This document shows, piece after piece, positions 55,024 through 64,000 of a stretch of DNA of 64,000 nt. The stretch covers positions 379,501 to 443,500 of the forward strand of contig NC_051092.1 of NCBI RefSeq assembly GCF_901709675.1, in the 5' to 3' direction. This DNA is from Syngnathus acus. Lineage: Eukaryota > Chordata > Actinopteri > Syngnathiformes > Syngnathidae. How positions within the stretch are numbered: the first letter of the stretch is position 1; every line of letters starts with the position of its first letter. Under the pieces are notes generated by a model. The model was given only the letters and a program-made list of their open reading frames with translations, searched no databases and was not told where the DNA came from. The translations under genes and the position numbers were made by a program.

Positions 55024-56607
55024 TCAGTTGTGGGCGTCGTCATGGAGGACGTTGAGGGTGGTGGCCGAGCGGCACGGCTGCTCATCGTAGCACATGCAGT
55101 CAAAATGGCGCTCAAATTGCTCCACGTCCTCCTGGGACAGGCTGCCGCTCACCACCAGCGGGCCGGCGCGCCTGCGCCGCGCGATGCCGAAGCGCCGCGG
55201 GTCCAGGTGCAGGTAGACGTCGTCGTCCCAGCGCTTGCGAACGCAGCGGCCGCGGCCCTGGCACAGTGCCGCGCTGCACATCCTGGTCGCCGTGGTGACG
55301 TTGAGGATGTACGGGTTCATCACGTCGTCCAGGTGGCGCCGGGCGTCGAAACACGAGTCCTGCGGGGGGGGGGGGGGGGGAGGGAGGGAGGGAAAGGAAG
55401 GAAGGAAGGCGTAAGGGTCGAAGGTCGCTCAGAGTCTTGAAAGGAAGCCGCGTTACTCGGTACCTCGCTTTCGACCACGTCCATGTCTCCCCAGGAAACG
55501 ACGCCGGCGGCACCCAGAGCGGCCGCTTCGCCGATGGTGCTGACCAGATCCCTCTGGAAATAAAGCAGGCGCGCGTGAGACGGAAACGTCCGGCCGCCGT
55601 CCTTTAGGACCCGCCGCTCACCTCCGACATGTACTGATCCGTGCTGTGCTTGTAAACGGGGCGGACGTAGGCGTAGACGGGGATGGCGTAGGAGGCGTTG
55701 TTCAGCGCCGCCACCCTGGCGGCTTCCAGCAGGCGGTGGCGCACAAAGCTGCGCGCTTGCGCCGAGTCCCGCAGCGCCGCCTCCAGGTAGATGGAGGGGT
55801 AGAGGGCGGTGGACTCGCGCCACAACCACAAGAGCTCGTCGTTGCGCTGCATCTCGATGTCGGGACACTCGCCGGTGAAAGTCGCCACGTCCTGCTCGGA
55901 AGGTGGCCAAGGTTGAGCGGTACCTGCTTGTCGTTGAGTCGCGGCAAAACGTACCTGCTTGTAGTTGTAGTTGTAGCAGTCGGGGTAGAGGTAGTAGCCC
56001 CACAGGCGTTTGGGTCTCAACTGCTTCCCGAGCAGCAGCGAGCGCAGGAAGTAGCGCTTGGCGGCGTCCTCAAACACCGCCTTGGCTTGCGCCTCCGCCT
56101 GCTGCTCCGACAAGGTGCCGTTGTTTTCCTTCACCCTCTGGACCGAGAGCTGCCGGTAGATGTCTTTGCTGCCCCAGTTGCGGACCCACTGCGGGCGCCA
56201 CTCCTCCAGGTCCAGCACGGCCAGGCCCGGCCCGTCGGCGGGGATGTAGAACTCGATGTCGTCCTCGGCCAGCTCGCGGTGATCCCGGAGGTCCACCAGC
56301 TGGGCAGGCCCTTGTCCACAAACTCGCCCGTGTCTTGGTCCACGTAGGGGACGATCCCGAAGCGGTCCGTGTAGAAGATGGAGACGCTCTGGTTGGTGGC
56401 CGACCTCAGCGTGCTGCTCACCAGGTGGAAGTGCGACAGGTCCAGCGGGAGGCCGAAGCGACTCTCGCACAACTCGGTGGGCGCGTTCCACGTCAACAGG
56501 AACGGGCGGTCCCACTCGATGGGCGGCGACGTCCGCGGCGGCTCTGAGGCCCGCCCGGAACCCAGCAGCAACAAAGCGGTGAGCAGGTGGGCCGCGTTCG
56601 GGCCCAT
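55024..56607 (-). CDS. Hyaluronidase A (GH56, HYAL4/SPAM1-cluster paralog), one apparent frame break
   Basis: Four minus-strand exons: 56607-55955 (ATG, leader MGPNAAHLLTALLLL), 55891-55622, 55553-55464 and 55359-55024 (stop TGA), about 449 residues after allowing for one missing base. GH56 landmarks: FLLTWNAPTELC, the catalytic Asp-x-Glu in AVLDLEEWRPQW, LWGYYLYPDCYNYNYK, RNDELLWLWRESTALYPSIY, LVSTIGEAAALGAAGVVSWGD, and the EGF-like end CQGRGRCVR...CMCYDEQPC. The enzyme would cleave hyaluronan as a secreted or surface protein; no GPI-type tail is seen. The break near 56307 fits loss of one C from a C run (KGLPQLVDL expected). Intron 1 lies after YNYNYKQ, unlike the neighbours. The exact ortholog (spam1, hyal6 or other) is open. 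Confidence 0.85.
55362..55410. repeat. G-run with GGGA/GGAA repeats at the last intron acceptor of hyaluronidase A
   Basis: A run of about fourteen G is followed by GGGA and GGAA units on the plus strand. On the gene strand it is a CCTT/CCCT/poly-C tract directly before CAG, serving as the polypyrimidine tract. The G-rich strand could fold into a quadruplex. Confidence 0.7.
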
Positions 56608-56801
56608 TGTCAAGCTGCGCGCAAAAAACAGCCGCTGTTTACAGATGATCTTGATCGTATGATTATGTTGGAATGTAGACTAGAATTATTCCCTTTGTTT
56701 CAACCTTTTACCTTTGCTTGACTCTGACCATTCAGTTGTTGAAACTTTCCAAATGGTGTGGAAACATTCTTGCTTAGTTAATAAAGCTGACTTTGACTTT
56801 G

Positions 56802-57030
56802 ATCTAAGACAGGGGTCTCAAACTCCAGTCCTCGGGGGGGGGGGCCGCATTCCTCCATGTTTTCCAAGTTTCCCTCGTTCAACACACCTGATTCAAATGA
56901 TCAGTTCATCCGCATGTTCTGCAGGAGCCTGATCATTGAATCAGGTGTGTTGAACGAGGGAAACTTGTAAAACATGGAGGAATGCGGCCCCCCCCCCCGA
57001 GGACTGGACTTTGATACCCCTGATCTAAAG
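56802..57030. mobile_element. Palindromic non-autonomous hAT-type element
   Basis: The element is 56810-57022 (213 bp). Its ends are CAGGGGTCTCAAACTCCAG and the reverse complement of a matching CTGGACTTTGATACCCCTG. Flanks are ATCTAAGA (56802-56809) and ATCTAAAG (57023-57030), an 8-bp target duplication with two mismatches. Almost the whole element is an inverted repeat: arms of about 85-90 bases around a central loop near 56900-56935, broken by C and G runs. CAGGGGT...ACCCCTG ends and an 8-bp duplication are hAT features. No coding capacity. Confidence 0.85.
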
Positions 57031-57961
57031 TGCTCCACTAGTTTCTGTTTCCACGACCTTGTAAAACTATGAGCTGGGACCCTCCGCACTGATTAACCAG
57101 TTGCTGAGGTGACCACCAAACATGTCCAATGTCACCCCCACCCTGCTTGTTCTCGATAAATATGCTCTTGCAAAACGGAGACGTCTGTCTGAAGACGGAC
57201 GGCCACACCAACCAACCTGCCTGCCTGCCTGCCGCCGTTTGGACTCTCAGGAGCTGGGAAATTGTCGTTGGGCACGCTTGGCTGGATGTCGTCCAAAGCC
57301 CAGATGAGCTTCCTTCCTGATGAAGATGAGGAAACGATGGTGTGGCGTCTGTCCGGACTCGTCGAGAATGTTGGAAAACCTTAAGCAAGAGCAAATGTGG
57401 TGAGTCAGCCAAATCATTTTTGGAAAAAGGATTTTGGAAATCGTAGAGCTTCTATTTTCTGGACCTTTTTGTGCTTTCTACGCCTCATTTGGAAAAGTTG
57501 AAAGTCATTTTGAAAAAGAAGTCATTGTCAACTCATTGCTATCTACGTCATGCTTTTAATAGAAAAGAAGATGGAGAATGCCTCTCCAGCAGCCCTGTTT
57601 GACGCACTCGGCGGCGGCTTCACTCACCTCTCGGACGACGGAGCTTCCTTCTTGGCTCGCTGGCACAATCCCGACTGCCGACAGCTCGTCCGTATGCAGC
57701 AGTTGGGCACAATTCTGCGCTTTCAACTTCATCAGCTTTGTGATGTCATAAAAGCAAAAAGGCACAAGGGACCGTCCCTTTTTCTCCTAGTACGTCACGT
57801 CCTCGCTTTTGCGACTGTTTGTTGTCAAACAATTTGAAGAAAGCAAAAAAAAAAAAAGAAGAGGTTTTGGCCATTGTGTGGAAAAATCAAACTTGACTCG
57901 CATTGCTGTCAACATTTTTATTGGAGGACCATCTACACATTCAATGAAAGTTGAAATGACA
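57031..57961. other. Interval between the palindromic element and hyaluronidase B
   Basis: No coding exon, RNA gene or repeat of note was recognised; this includes the presumed 3' UTR of hyaluronidase B. Confidence 0.4.
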
Positions 57962-59612
57962 TCATGGCCTAGTTACCGACATGGACACAAGGCAAAAGTG
58001 GGAAGTTGAAGACGTCGGCGCCACTCGTGCGTAGAGGCCGCCGCGCCGGACCTCGTACACCTCGATGACCTGGATGGCAGCGGGCGGCGGCGCCAGTCGC
58101 GGCTCGCACTCTTGTCCGGCGTAGCACGACACGTGAAGTCGCGGGCCCAGGCATCACGCTGTCCGGGGACGGCAGGCCCACGGCCACGTACTTCCCGTCG
58201 TCGGCTCGCAGGATGTCAAAGCGGGCGGCGTCCAGGTGGAGGTAGACGGGCGCGTCGTAGCTCCGCCGGACGCAGCGGCCGCGTCCCTGGCAGAGGGCCC
58301 GGCTGCACAACACGGCCGCCGCCGTCACGTTGGCGAGATACGGGCTGAGCGTGGACCTCAAGTAGTCGGACAGCGACTGGCAGGATGCCTGAAAGACAGA
58401 TGTTTCTGGATTGGTCGCCAGTGCCAGTCAGTCCAAAGGAAGAAGAGCAAATTTGGCTTGTTGCCACGATTACCTTGTCATTGTAGTCGCTGCTCCCCGA
58501 AGCCCAACATGACCACGCCGGCGGCCCCCAGAGCGGCCGACTCGCCCACCGTGCTCACCAGATCCCCTGCAAAGTCAGGCAGGCGCGCTCAAATTGGCTC
58601 AGTGGGGCTCCGGCTCCGGCTCAGGACTTACAGCGCTCGCCAAAATCTCCTTCTGGCCTCGTACAGGGGTCTGGAGTAGACGTAAGCGGGCGAGGTGTAG
58701 CGCGTTTGGGCAGCGCCGCCACCCTCAAGGCCTCGCCCACCCGGTGCCGCACGTAGAGACCGCGCCGGGGCTAGTTCCTCAGGGCGGGGTGCAGGTAGAC
58801 GGATGGAATAAGGCGGTGCTTGCGCTCCCACAGCCACAGCAGCTCCCGGTTCTGCTGGCGGGCCTTGGCTGAGCAGCGGCCCGTGTAGTTGTCCCTGTCC
58901 CAGCCGTAGTTGTAGCAGTAAGGGAAGAGGTAAAAGCCCCAGCGGCGGCTGGGGCGCTCCCCGACTCCCAGCCGGATGGTTCTCTCCATGAAGCTCCTGG
59001 CGGCGCTCTGGAACTGATCGACGGCCAGCCGGAAGATTTGATTCAGGGATGAGAACGGGGAGGCTTCCAAGGCGCTGGCCAAGGACAGCCTTTGGTAGAT
59101 GCGCTTGGCCCCCCAGTTCTGGGCCCACAGGGGGCGCCAGGACTCCCAGTCTATGACGGCCAGGCCGGGGGACTGGTCCTGGGCAATGTCGTGGTGGATT
59201 TGCCGCCTGGCCCTGAGCAGGTGTGCCGTCAGGTTGCCGTTTTGAGGGACGCCGCCCTGGCGGCGGGCCCGCTTGCCGAGCTCCATCTTGGGGTAGAGGC
59301 CCAGCCGGTCCTCGTAGAAGATGGTCAGGAACTGGCCTGGAACCGAGGCCGGCGTGGTCACCGCCTGTGTGGGAGCCAACAGAGCTTCATGAAGCTCGAT
59401 CAGAGCCGAAAGCCGCCCAGCCTCACCTGGAAGGCCGAAGTGTCCAGTGGGATGTCCAGACGCTGGCACTGCTCAGTGCGGGCGTTCCAAATGGCCACAA
59501 AAGGGTGCCCGGGGATCAGGGGCGGCTCGGTGGGTGGCGGCGGCGGCGAGGTCATAGCGCTCAGGATGAGGCAGGACAGCAAGCGCAAGCGCAACAACAG
59601 GCTCATGCTCAT
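57962..59612 (-). pseudogene. Hyaluronidase B (GH56 paralog) with a nonsense codon and several frame breaks
   Basis: Minus-strand exons: 59612-59427 (start in a leader MSMSLLLRLRLL; an upstream ATG at 59648 is also in frame), 59364-58632, 58566-58474 and 58388-57962 (stop TGA in the conserved frame). Landmarks: HPFVAIWNARTEQC, FYEDRLGLYP, catalytic AVIDWESWRPLW, WGFYLFPYCYNYG, LLWLWERKHRLIPS, and GRGRCVRRSYDAPVYLHLDA. An in-frame TAG lies near 58772 after HPALRN. Frame shifts are needed near 58705 (before SPAYVYSRPLYEARR), near 58510 (one extra T before GGCTTCGGG) and twice in the last exon (near 58165 and 58135), where DFTCRCYAGQECEP is split. The catalytic Asp and Glu are intact. Either a degenerating paralog or an error-rich stretch; the density and the TAG favour decay somewhat. 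Confidence 0.7.
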
Positions 59613-59648
59613 GCTGGGGACCGACAGAAGAAGACAACACTTTGACAT

Positions 59649-61009
59649 TTACGGGCCGCTCCATTTCCGCACTGGCTCGGGCGGGCGGCTTCATTGGAGT
59701 CACTTGACAGCACGTTGAAGACGCGAATGAGAGTTGGATTGTGAAAATGCATTCAATGATTGCATGTTAGCCTTTTGATCCACCTCCGAGTAAAAGCCCC
59801 AATGAAACATCATATTGTGATTGGGAGAGGTGTAAATCGAAAATAGATACATATATGAAAGGAATCAAAAATAAGATCAATCAAAAGTAAATCTTTTTCT
59901 CTTGGAATGGGAGAAAAATAAGTTTGTACCTGCGTCTCTCCTCTGCGTCGCTCAAGTGTCAAATTGACGCCGCTTCTTTTTGCCTACTTCTCATGTCAAA
60001 CAAGAAACGACGCGGTGGTTGGTTGGCCAAGTCATTTTGGGGTTTATCAGCAATCAGCCATCTGCTCTTGCTGTTTGCGTCTTCCTCTTTTAGACGGACG
60101 GACAGACGCTTTTATTTTCACGTTGAATGGCGAGCAAAAGTGGAATTGGAAACGTGCTTTATTGGCAGTGCCTTTACATTCGTGTGCTGCACGTTTCACT
60201 TTACAATCAAAAAAAGAAAAATGAAAAAAAAAAGAGTCATTGTTGCAGTTGAGTGAGATGAAAACAACAACAACGACAACAAGTGCTACATGCAGCAAAA
60301 CACTTTGTGCATTGGCACATTCCGGACGGGTACCAAACACAGCGTGGATTATTTGATTTCCATTGTTCGTAGGCCTTGGCTGAGGTATCTGGACAAGTTC
60401 TCACACACACACGCTTGTCCAACTTCTGAAGAGGAGGGAGGAAGTGAAGAACCGCAAAAAAAAGGCCGAGTCATGACTTGAACTTTCAGCAATTCAGTTA
60501 AGGGAGGAAAAACACGAATGAAATTAGCGTCGGTGTCTAAAGTTGTACCTTCTTTCAACCTGCGCTCATTATAAAAAAACAAAACGGCCTTCTTTTTGAT
60601 GAAGGTGGAGGAGGCTAAAAATTAGAGAACCATTTCAAGTATTACTGCATGGCCTTGACTTTGCTTTTTGCCTTCAAGTCATTTCTACCTTCTTTCAACC
60701 TGCGCTTATTATAAAAAAACAAAACGGCCTTCTTTTTGATGAAGGTGGAGGAGGCTAGAAATTGGAGAACCATTTCAAGTATTACTGCATGGCCTTGACC
60801 TTTGCTTTTTGCCTTCAAGTCATTTGTACCTTCTTTCAACCTGCGCTTATTATAAAAAAACAAAACGGCCTTCTTTTTGATGAAGGTGGAGGAGGCTAAA
60901 AATTGGAGAACCATTTCAAGTATTACTGCATGGCCTTGACCTTTGCTTTTTGCCTTCAAGTCATTCCATTCTTAGGAGCTGCGCTAGCTGTAGCACGCTA
61001 GCATCCATG
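59649..61009. other. Interval between hyaluronidase B and hyal4
   Basis: No coding exon was found. The main feature is the three-copy tandem repeat at 60546-60966. Confidence 0.5.
60546..60966. repeat. Tandem triplication, unit about 140 bp
   Basis: Three nearly identical units start at 60546, 60686 and 60827 with TACCTTCTTTCAACCTGCGC. They differ by only a few bases (TCATT/TTATT, CTAAAAATT/CTAGAAATT, an extra C in GACCTTTGC). The array ends just before the hyal4 stop codon, in the 3' flank or 3' UTR of that gene. Confidence 0.95.
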
Positions 61010-63893
61010 TTAGCACGTCAACAGACATTCCAATGTCTCGAAGTTCAGCAGGAGCATCAGAAGCGTGAGGAGACCGGCGGGGCCTGCGGCGAGGCCTGCG
61101 CCGAGGCCTGCGGCGGGCGACGCCCCGCTGCGGCCCTGGTCCGCCTGCTCGTCCTCCCACTCGCTCCTCCGCCGCTCGTCGTCGCCGAGGTCGCGGCCGG
61201 CGTCATCCTCCGGCACCTCGTTGGCGCCGTGGCAGCGCTCCCCTAGGTGGCCCTCGTAGCAATGGCAGCGGAAGCGCTCGGCCAGCGTTTGGAGGGCCCG
61301 CGGCGAGTGGCGCCCGCTGACGACGAAGCCGCCGTCCGAGCCGCCGCCGCCGCCCGCGGGGCGGATGCTGTAGCTGTCGGCGTCCAGGTGGAGGTAGTGG
61401 CGTGCGCCGGGGTTGCGGCGGACGCAGCGCCCGTTGTTCTGGCACAGGAAGCGGCTGCAGAACTCGGCGGCCCGCGTCACGTTGGTGATGTACTGGCCCA
61501 GCCGGTGGTTCAGGAACCAGCGCACCTTACTGCAGTTGTGCTACAGCACGAGAAAAAGAGAAAAAAACATCCAAATGGATGGATAGACCACCCAGAAGTC
61601 ATGACGCAACTTTGAAGTGGCACATTTTGAGGTGTTTTGTGTGCTCATCATTTTTGCCACAGCACATTAACATGATGTTTTTCTTGGAGCCCAAACCGTT
61701 AGTTGAAAGGGCAGAAGAAGAAAGAAAGTCAGTCGATGCGAATCAAAGCATTGTTGTTGCACCCACGCACGCAATGCCACAATGTGAGTGCCGAAAACAA
61801 TTCCAGACGCTGCAGGAAGGGAAGAGACGACGTCCGTCCGTCCGTCCCTCCGTCCGCAACAAAGACAAACGGCGACCGCAACAAAGACAAACGACGCGAC
61901 TCGTCGACGTCAGGCAGACTTGGCTGGCACGAATGAAAAGCTCGTTTTGAACCCTGGAATCGCCTTGAATCATCTTGAATCTTCCCAAGACAAAAGTGTC
62001 CACTAGATGGCAGCATGGCCTTCAAGACACTTTGAAATGTGTATTTTCAGACCAAGCTATCAAGTCACTCAGTCGAAGATGAATGGTGGTGGCCTATTTG
62101 GGAGGACTCTCATTTATTTTCTTGATTTATTTCTCTTTTAATTGGGTTGTAAACAACAATGAATAAAGGCATTGTTTCGTGTTAAATACGTCGTATTTTT
62201 TCCCAGTGTTGAAAAGAGGAACCTTATTTAAGTTGTTAAGGGACGCAGTTAATTGACGCACTCGCGTGAGGACAACTCACTGCTTGGCCCCTGATTAGTT
62301 TTGTTCCTTTACAGCTCAATATTGTGCTATTTGCTTCATTTAGTCTTTGTTTCGCAAGCTAAGTGAGTTTGTGTTGGAACAGTACTTGTATGAGCTGTAA
62401 AATAAGACAAACGCCATCACTTTTTGGAAATGTACAATTGCAGTTTAGCCCAGGTGTCAAGTTCATTTCTACTTGAGCTTTTTCTATGACATGGGTAATC
62501 ATGTGATTGTCAGATGTGAGCGTTTTGCAATGTGCTGCTCACCCGCGACGTGGTCAGGTTGAGGTCGCCCCAAATGACAAAGCCGGCGGCCCCCAGCGCT
62601 GCGCTCTCGCCGATGGTGTGGACCAGATCCTTCTGCGCAGAGGACACGGCAAGGGTGAGTGAGTGAGTGAGTGAGTGAGAGAGTGAGCGAGTGAGCGAGC
62701 GAGCGAGCGTGCCGCCTGGCGTGGAACCGGTTAGCATGGCGCTGCTTAGCAAGGTGCTCTCCTGTTTTGAAAAGCAAAAGAACCGAATACGACACATTGA
62801 CCCCTGATGCTTAGCATGAAGCTATTTAGCATACAGCGACTTAGCACGATGGGCTTACTTAACACGTTTTATCGGCCCAAGCGAAAATGGCCCGTTACCG
62901 TGGTGAGAAAGGTGAGCGGCTCGTCACGGTATCCCAGCCGCAGGTAGACGTAGATGGGGAGCTCGTGGTCGCGGGAGGTGAGCGAGGCCACGCGCAGCGC
63001 CTCGCGCACGCGGTGGCGGGCAAAGCGCAGGCTGCCGGCGCTGCCGCCGTGCGCCTTGCGGATGGCCACGGACGGGAAGAGCGCCGTGCTGCTGTTCCAC
63101 AGCCAGCGCAGCTCGTCGTTGCGCAGGCGCTCGGGCGCCGGGCACAGGCCCGTGTAGCCGTCCTCGTGCAGGTTGTAGTTGTGGCAGTCCGGGTAGAGGT
63201 AGAAGCCCCACAGGCCGTCGGGGCGCATGCGCGTGCCCAGCTGCAGCGTGCGCTGCATGAATTCCCGGGCGCTCTTCTCGAAGCGCCGCTGCGCCAGCTC
63301 CTCCACCTCAAAGGCAGCAAAATGGCGTTTGATCGGACGGATGAGTCGGCGACGGCGGCCCTCACCTGCGCCGCCGTCACGTTGAGGTAGGCCTTGGCGG
63401 TCAGCTCCCGCGACTGGCGCCGGTACACGTCCTTCTTGTGCCAGTTGCGGCTCCACTGCGGGCGCCAGAACTCCCAGTCGATGACGGCCAGGCCGCGGAA
63501 GTCTCGGGCGGGGATGAAGTGCTGGATGTCTCGGTAGGCCTTGAGCAGGTGCACGTCCAGGCTGCCGTTCTGCGGGACGCCGCCGTGCAGCGCCTCGCCC
63601 TGCGCCGTGTAGCGCGGGTAGTAGCCCAGCCGGTTGGCGTAGAAGATGCTCACGTTCTGGCCCGTCCAGTCGGCGCGGGGGCTGCCGCGGATGTGGAACA
63701 GGCCGTCCAGCTCCATGCTGACGTTGTACTTGATGGCGCACATGTCCAGCGGCGCGTTCCAGGCCGCCACGAAGGGCCGGCGGCCCACCAGGGGAGGCCG
63801 GGCGGGTTTCTGGGCCGGCCCGCCGTGCGGCAGCAGGAGCAGCAGCCGGACGGTCAGGGCGAGCCGGAGCCCCGCGGGCGTCCCGCCGGCCAT
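61010..63893 (-). CDS. hyal4: hyal4, hyaluronidase-4-like GH56 enzyme with a GPI-type tail
   Basis: Four minus-strand exons: 63893-63366 (ATG, leader MAGGTPAGLRLALTV), 63306-62899, 62632-62543 and 61540-61010 (stop TAA), all in phase, 518 residues. Landmarks: RRPFVAAWNAPLDMC, NVSIFYANRLGYYP, GGVPQNGSL, catalytic AVIDWEFWRPQW, WGFYLYPDCHNYN, LRWLWNSSTALFPS, YLRLGYRDEPL, DLVHTIGESAALGAAGF, LCQNNGRCVRRNPG and CHCYEGHLGERC. The last 25 residues are hydrophobic (GLLTLLMLLLNFETLE), as in GPI-anchored HYAL4. YRDEPL and QNNGRC match HYAL4 best. Human HYAL4 acts mainly on chondroitin sulphate; specificity here cannot be read off. Position beyond gpr37 matches human 7q31. Confidence 0.9.
62655..62710. 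repeat. (GAGT)n / (GAGC)n repeat in the hyal4 intron before exon 3
   Basis: About fourteen GAGT/GAGC units lie just upstream (gene strand) of the 90-base third exon. Confidence 0.9.
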
Positions 63894-64000
63894 CAGGCGG
63901 GGGGGCCGGCCGTCATCCTGACGAGAGCGGGACAAATATTCAAATATGTTGTCGCCGCCGCCGCCGCATCAGGACAAAACTATTGGGACAATGACTGGCG

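Noticed and set aside
56778-56786. AATAAA on the plus strand before the palindromic element as the end of a plus-strand gene
   Set aside because: No plus-strand coding exon precedes it; it may be chance or belong to an old insertion.
60642-60959. Minus-strand open frame with three repeated segments
   Set aside because: It is the 140-bp tandem triplication read through; there is no start context, splice site or family match.

Overview
The window reads as a gene-dense piece of a compact teleost (ray-finned fish) nuclear genome. Genes carry many short GT-AG introns, protein families are vertebrate (BRD1, TAFA5, CERK, GRM8, POT1, GPR37, hyaluronidases), microsatellites are long and simple, and two small non-autonomous hAT-type elements are visible. 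Nothing looks bacterial or viral. Species cannot be fixed from the sequence.

Layout. 1-0.75 kb: last four coding exons of ftsj1 (+). 1.1-9.4 kb: brd1 (+). 9.4-13.6 kb: non-coding, with a hAT MITE and a homeodomain-site-rich patch. 13.7-15.4 kb: tafa5 (-). 17.2-19.2 kb: a zp3 egg-coat gene (+) with many apparent frame breaks. 20.1-24.7 kb: cerk (+). 25.6-27.8 kb: an intact BAAT/ACOT-family gene (+). 28.2-29.5 kb: an intact uncharacterised gene with PARP-like motifs (+). 31.1-39.9 kb: grm8 (+), whose second intron contains a complete HIPK-like kinase gene on the same strand. 43.1-49.4 kb: pot1 (+). 50.2-52.5 kb: gpr37 (+). 55.0-63.9 kb: three hyaluronidase paralogs (-), the last being hyal4.

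Two human synteny blocks meet here. From memory of the human map, brd1-tafa5-cerk is collinear with 22q13 in order and strand, but TBC1D22A is missing between tafa5 and cerk and zp3 sits there instead. grm8-pot1-gpr37-hyaluronidases matches 7q31 in order and strand. The BAAT-like and PARP-like genes lie at the junction.

A recurring feature is single-base indels inside otherwise well-conserved exons with intact splice sites (brd1, zp3, pot1, gpr37, two hyaluronidases; one possible case in cerk). Several are homopolymer length changes, and in gpr37 the conserved C-terminus survives out of frame. tafa5, the BAAT-like gene, the PARP-like gene, grm8, the HIPK-like kinase and hyal4 translate with no break. 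Uncorrected long-read errors explain many cases best. zp3 and the middle hyaluronidase are broken densely enough that true decay is also possible. No single operon-like system exists here; the genes act in separate processes: chromatin acetylation, secreted signalling, egg coat, sphingolipid phosphorylation, glutamate signalling, telomere capping and hyaluronan breakdown.
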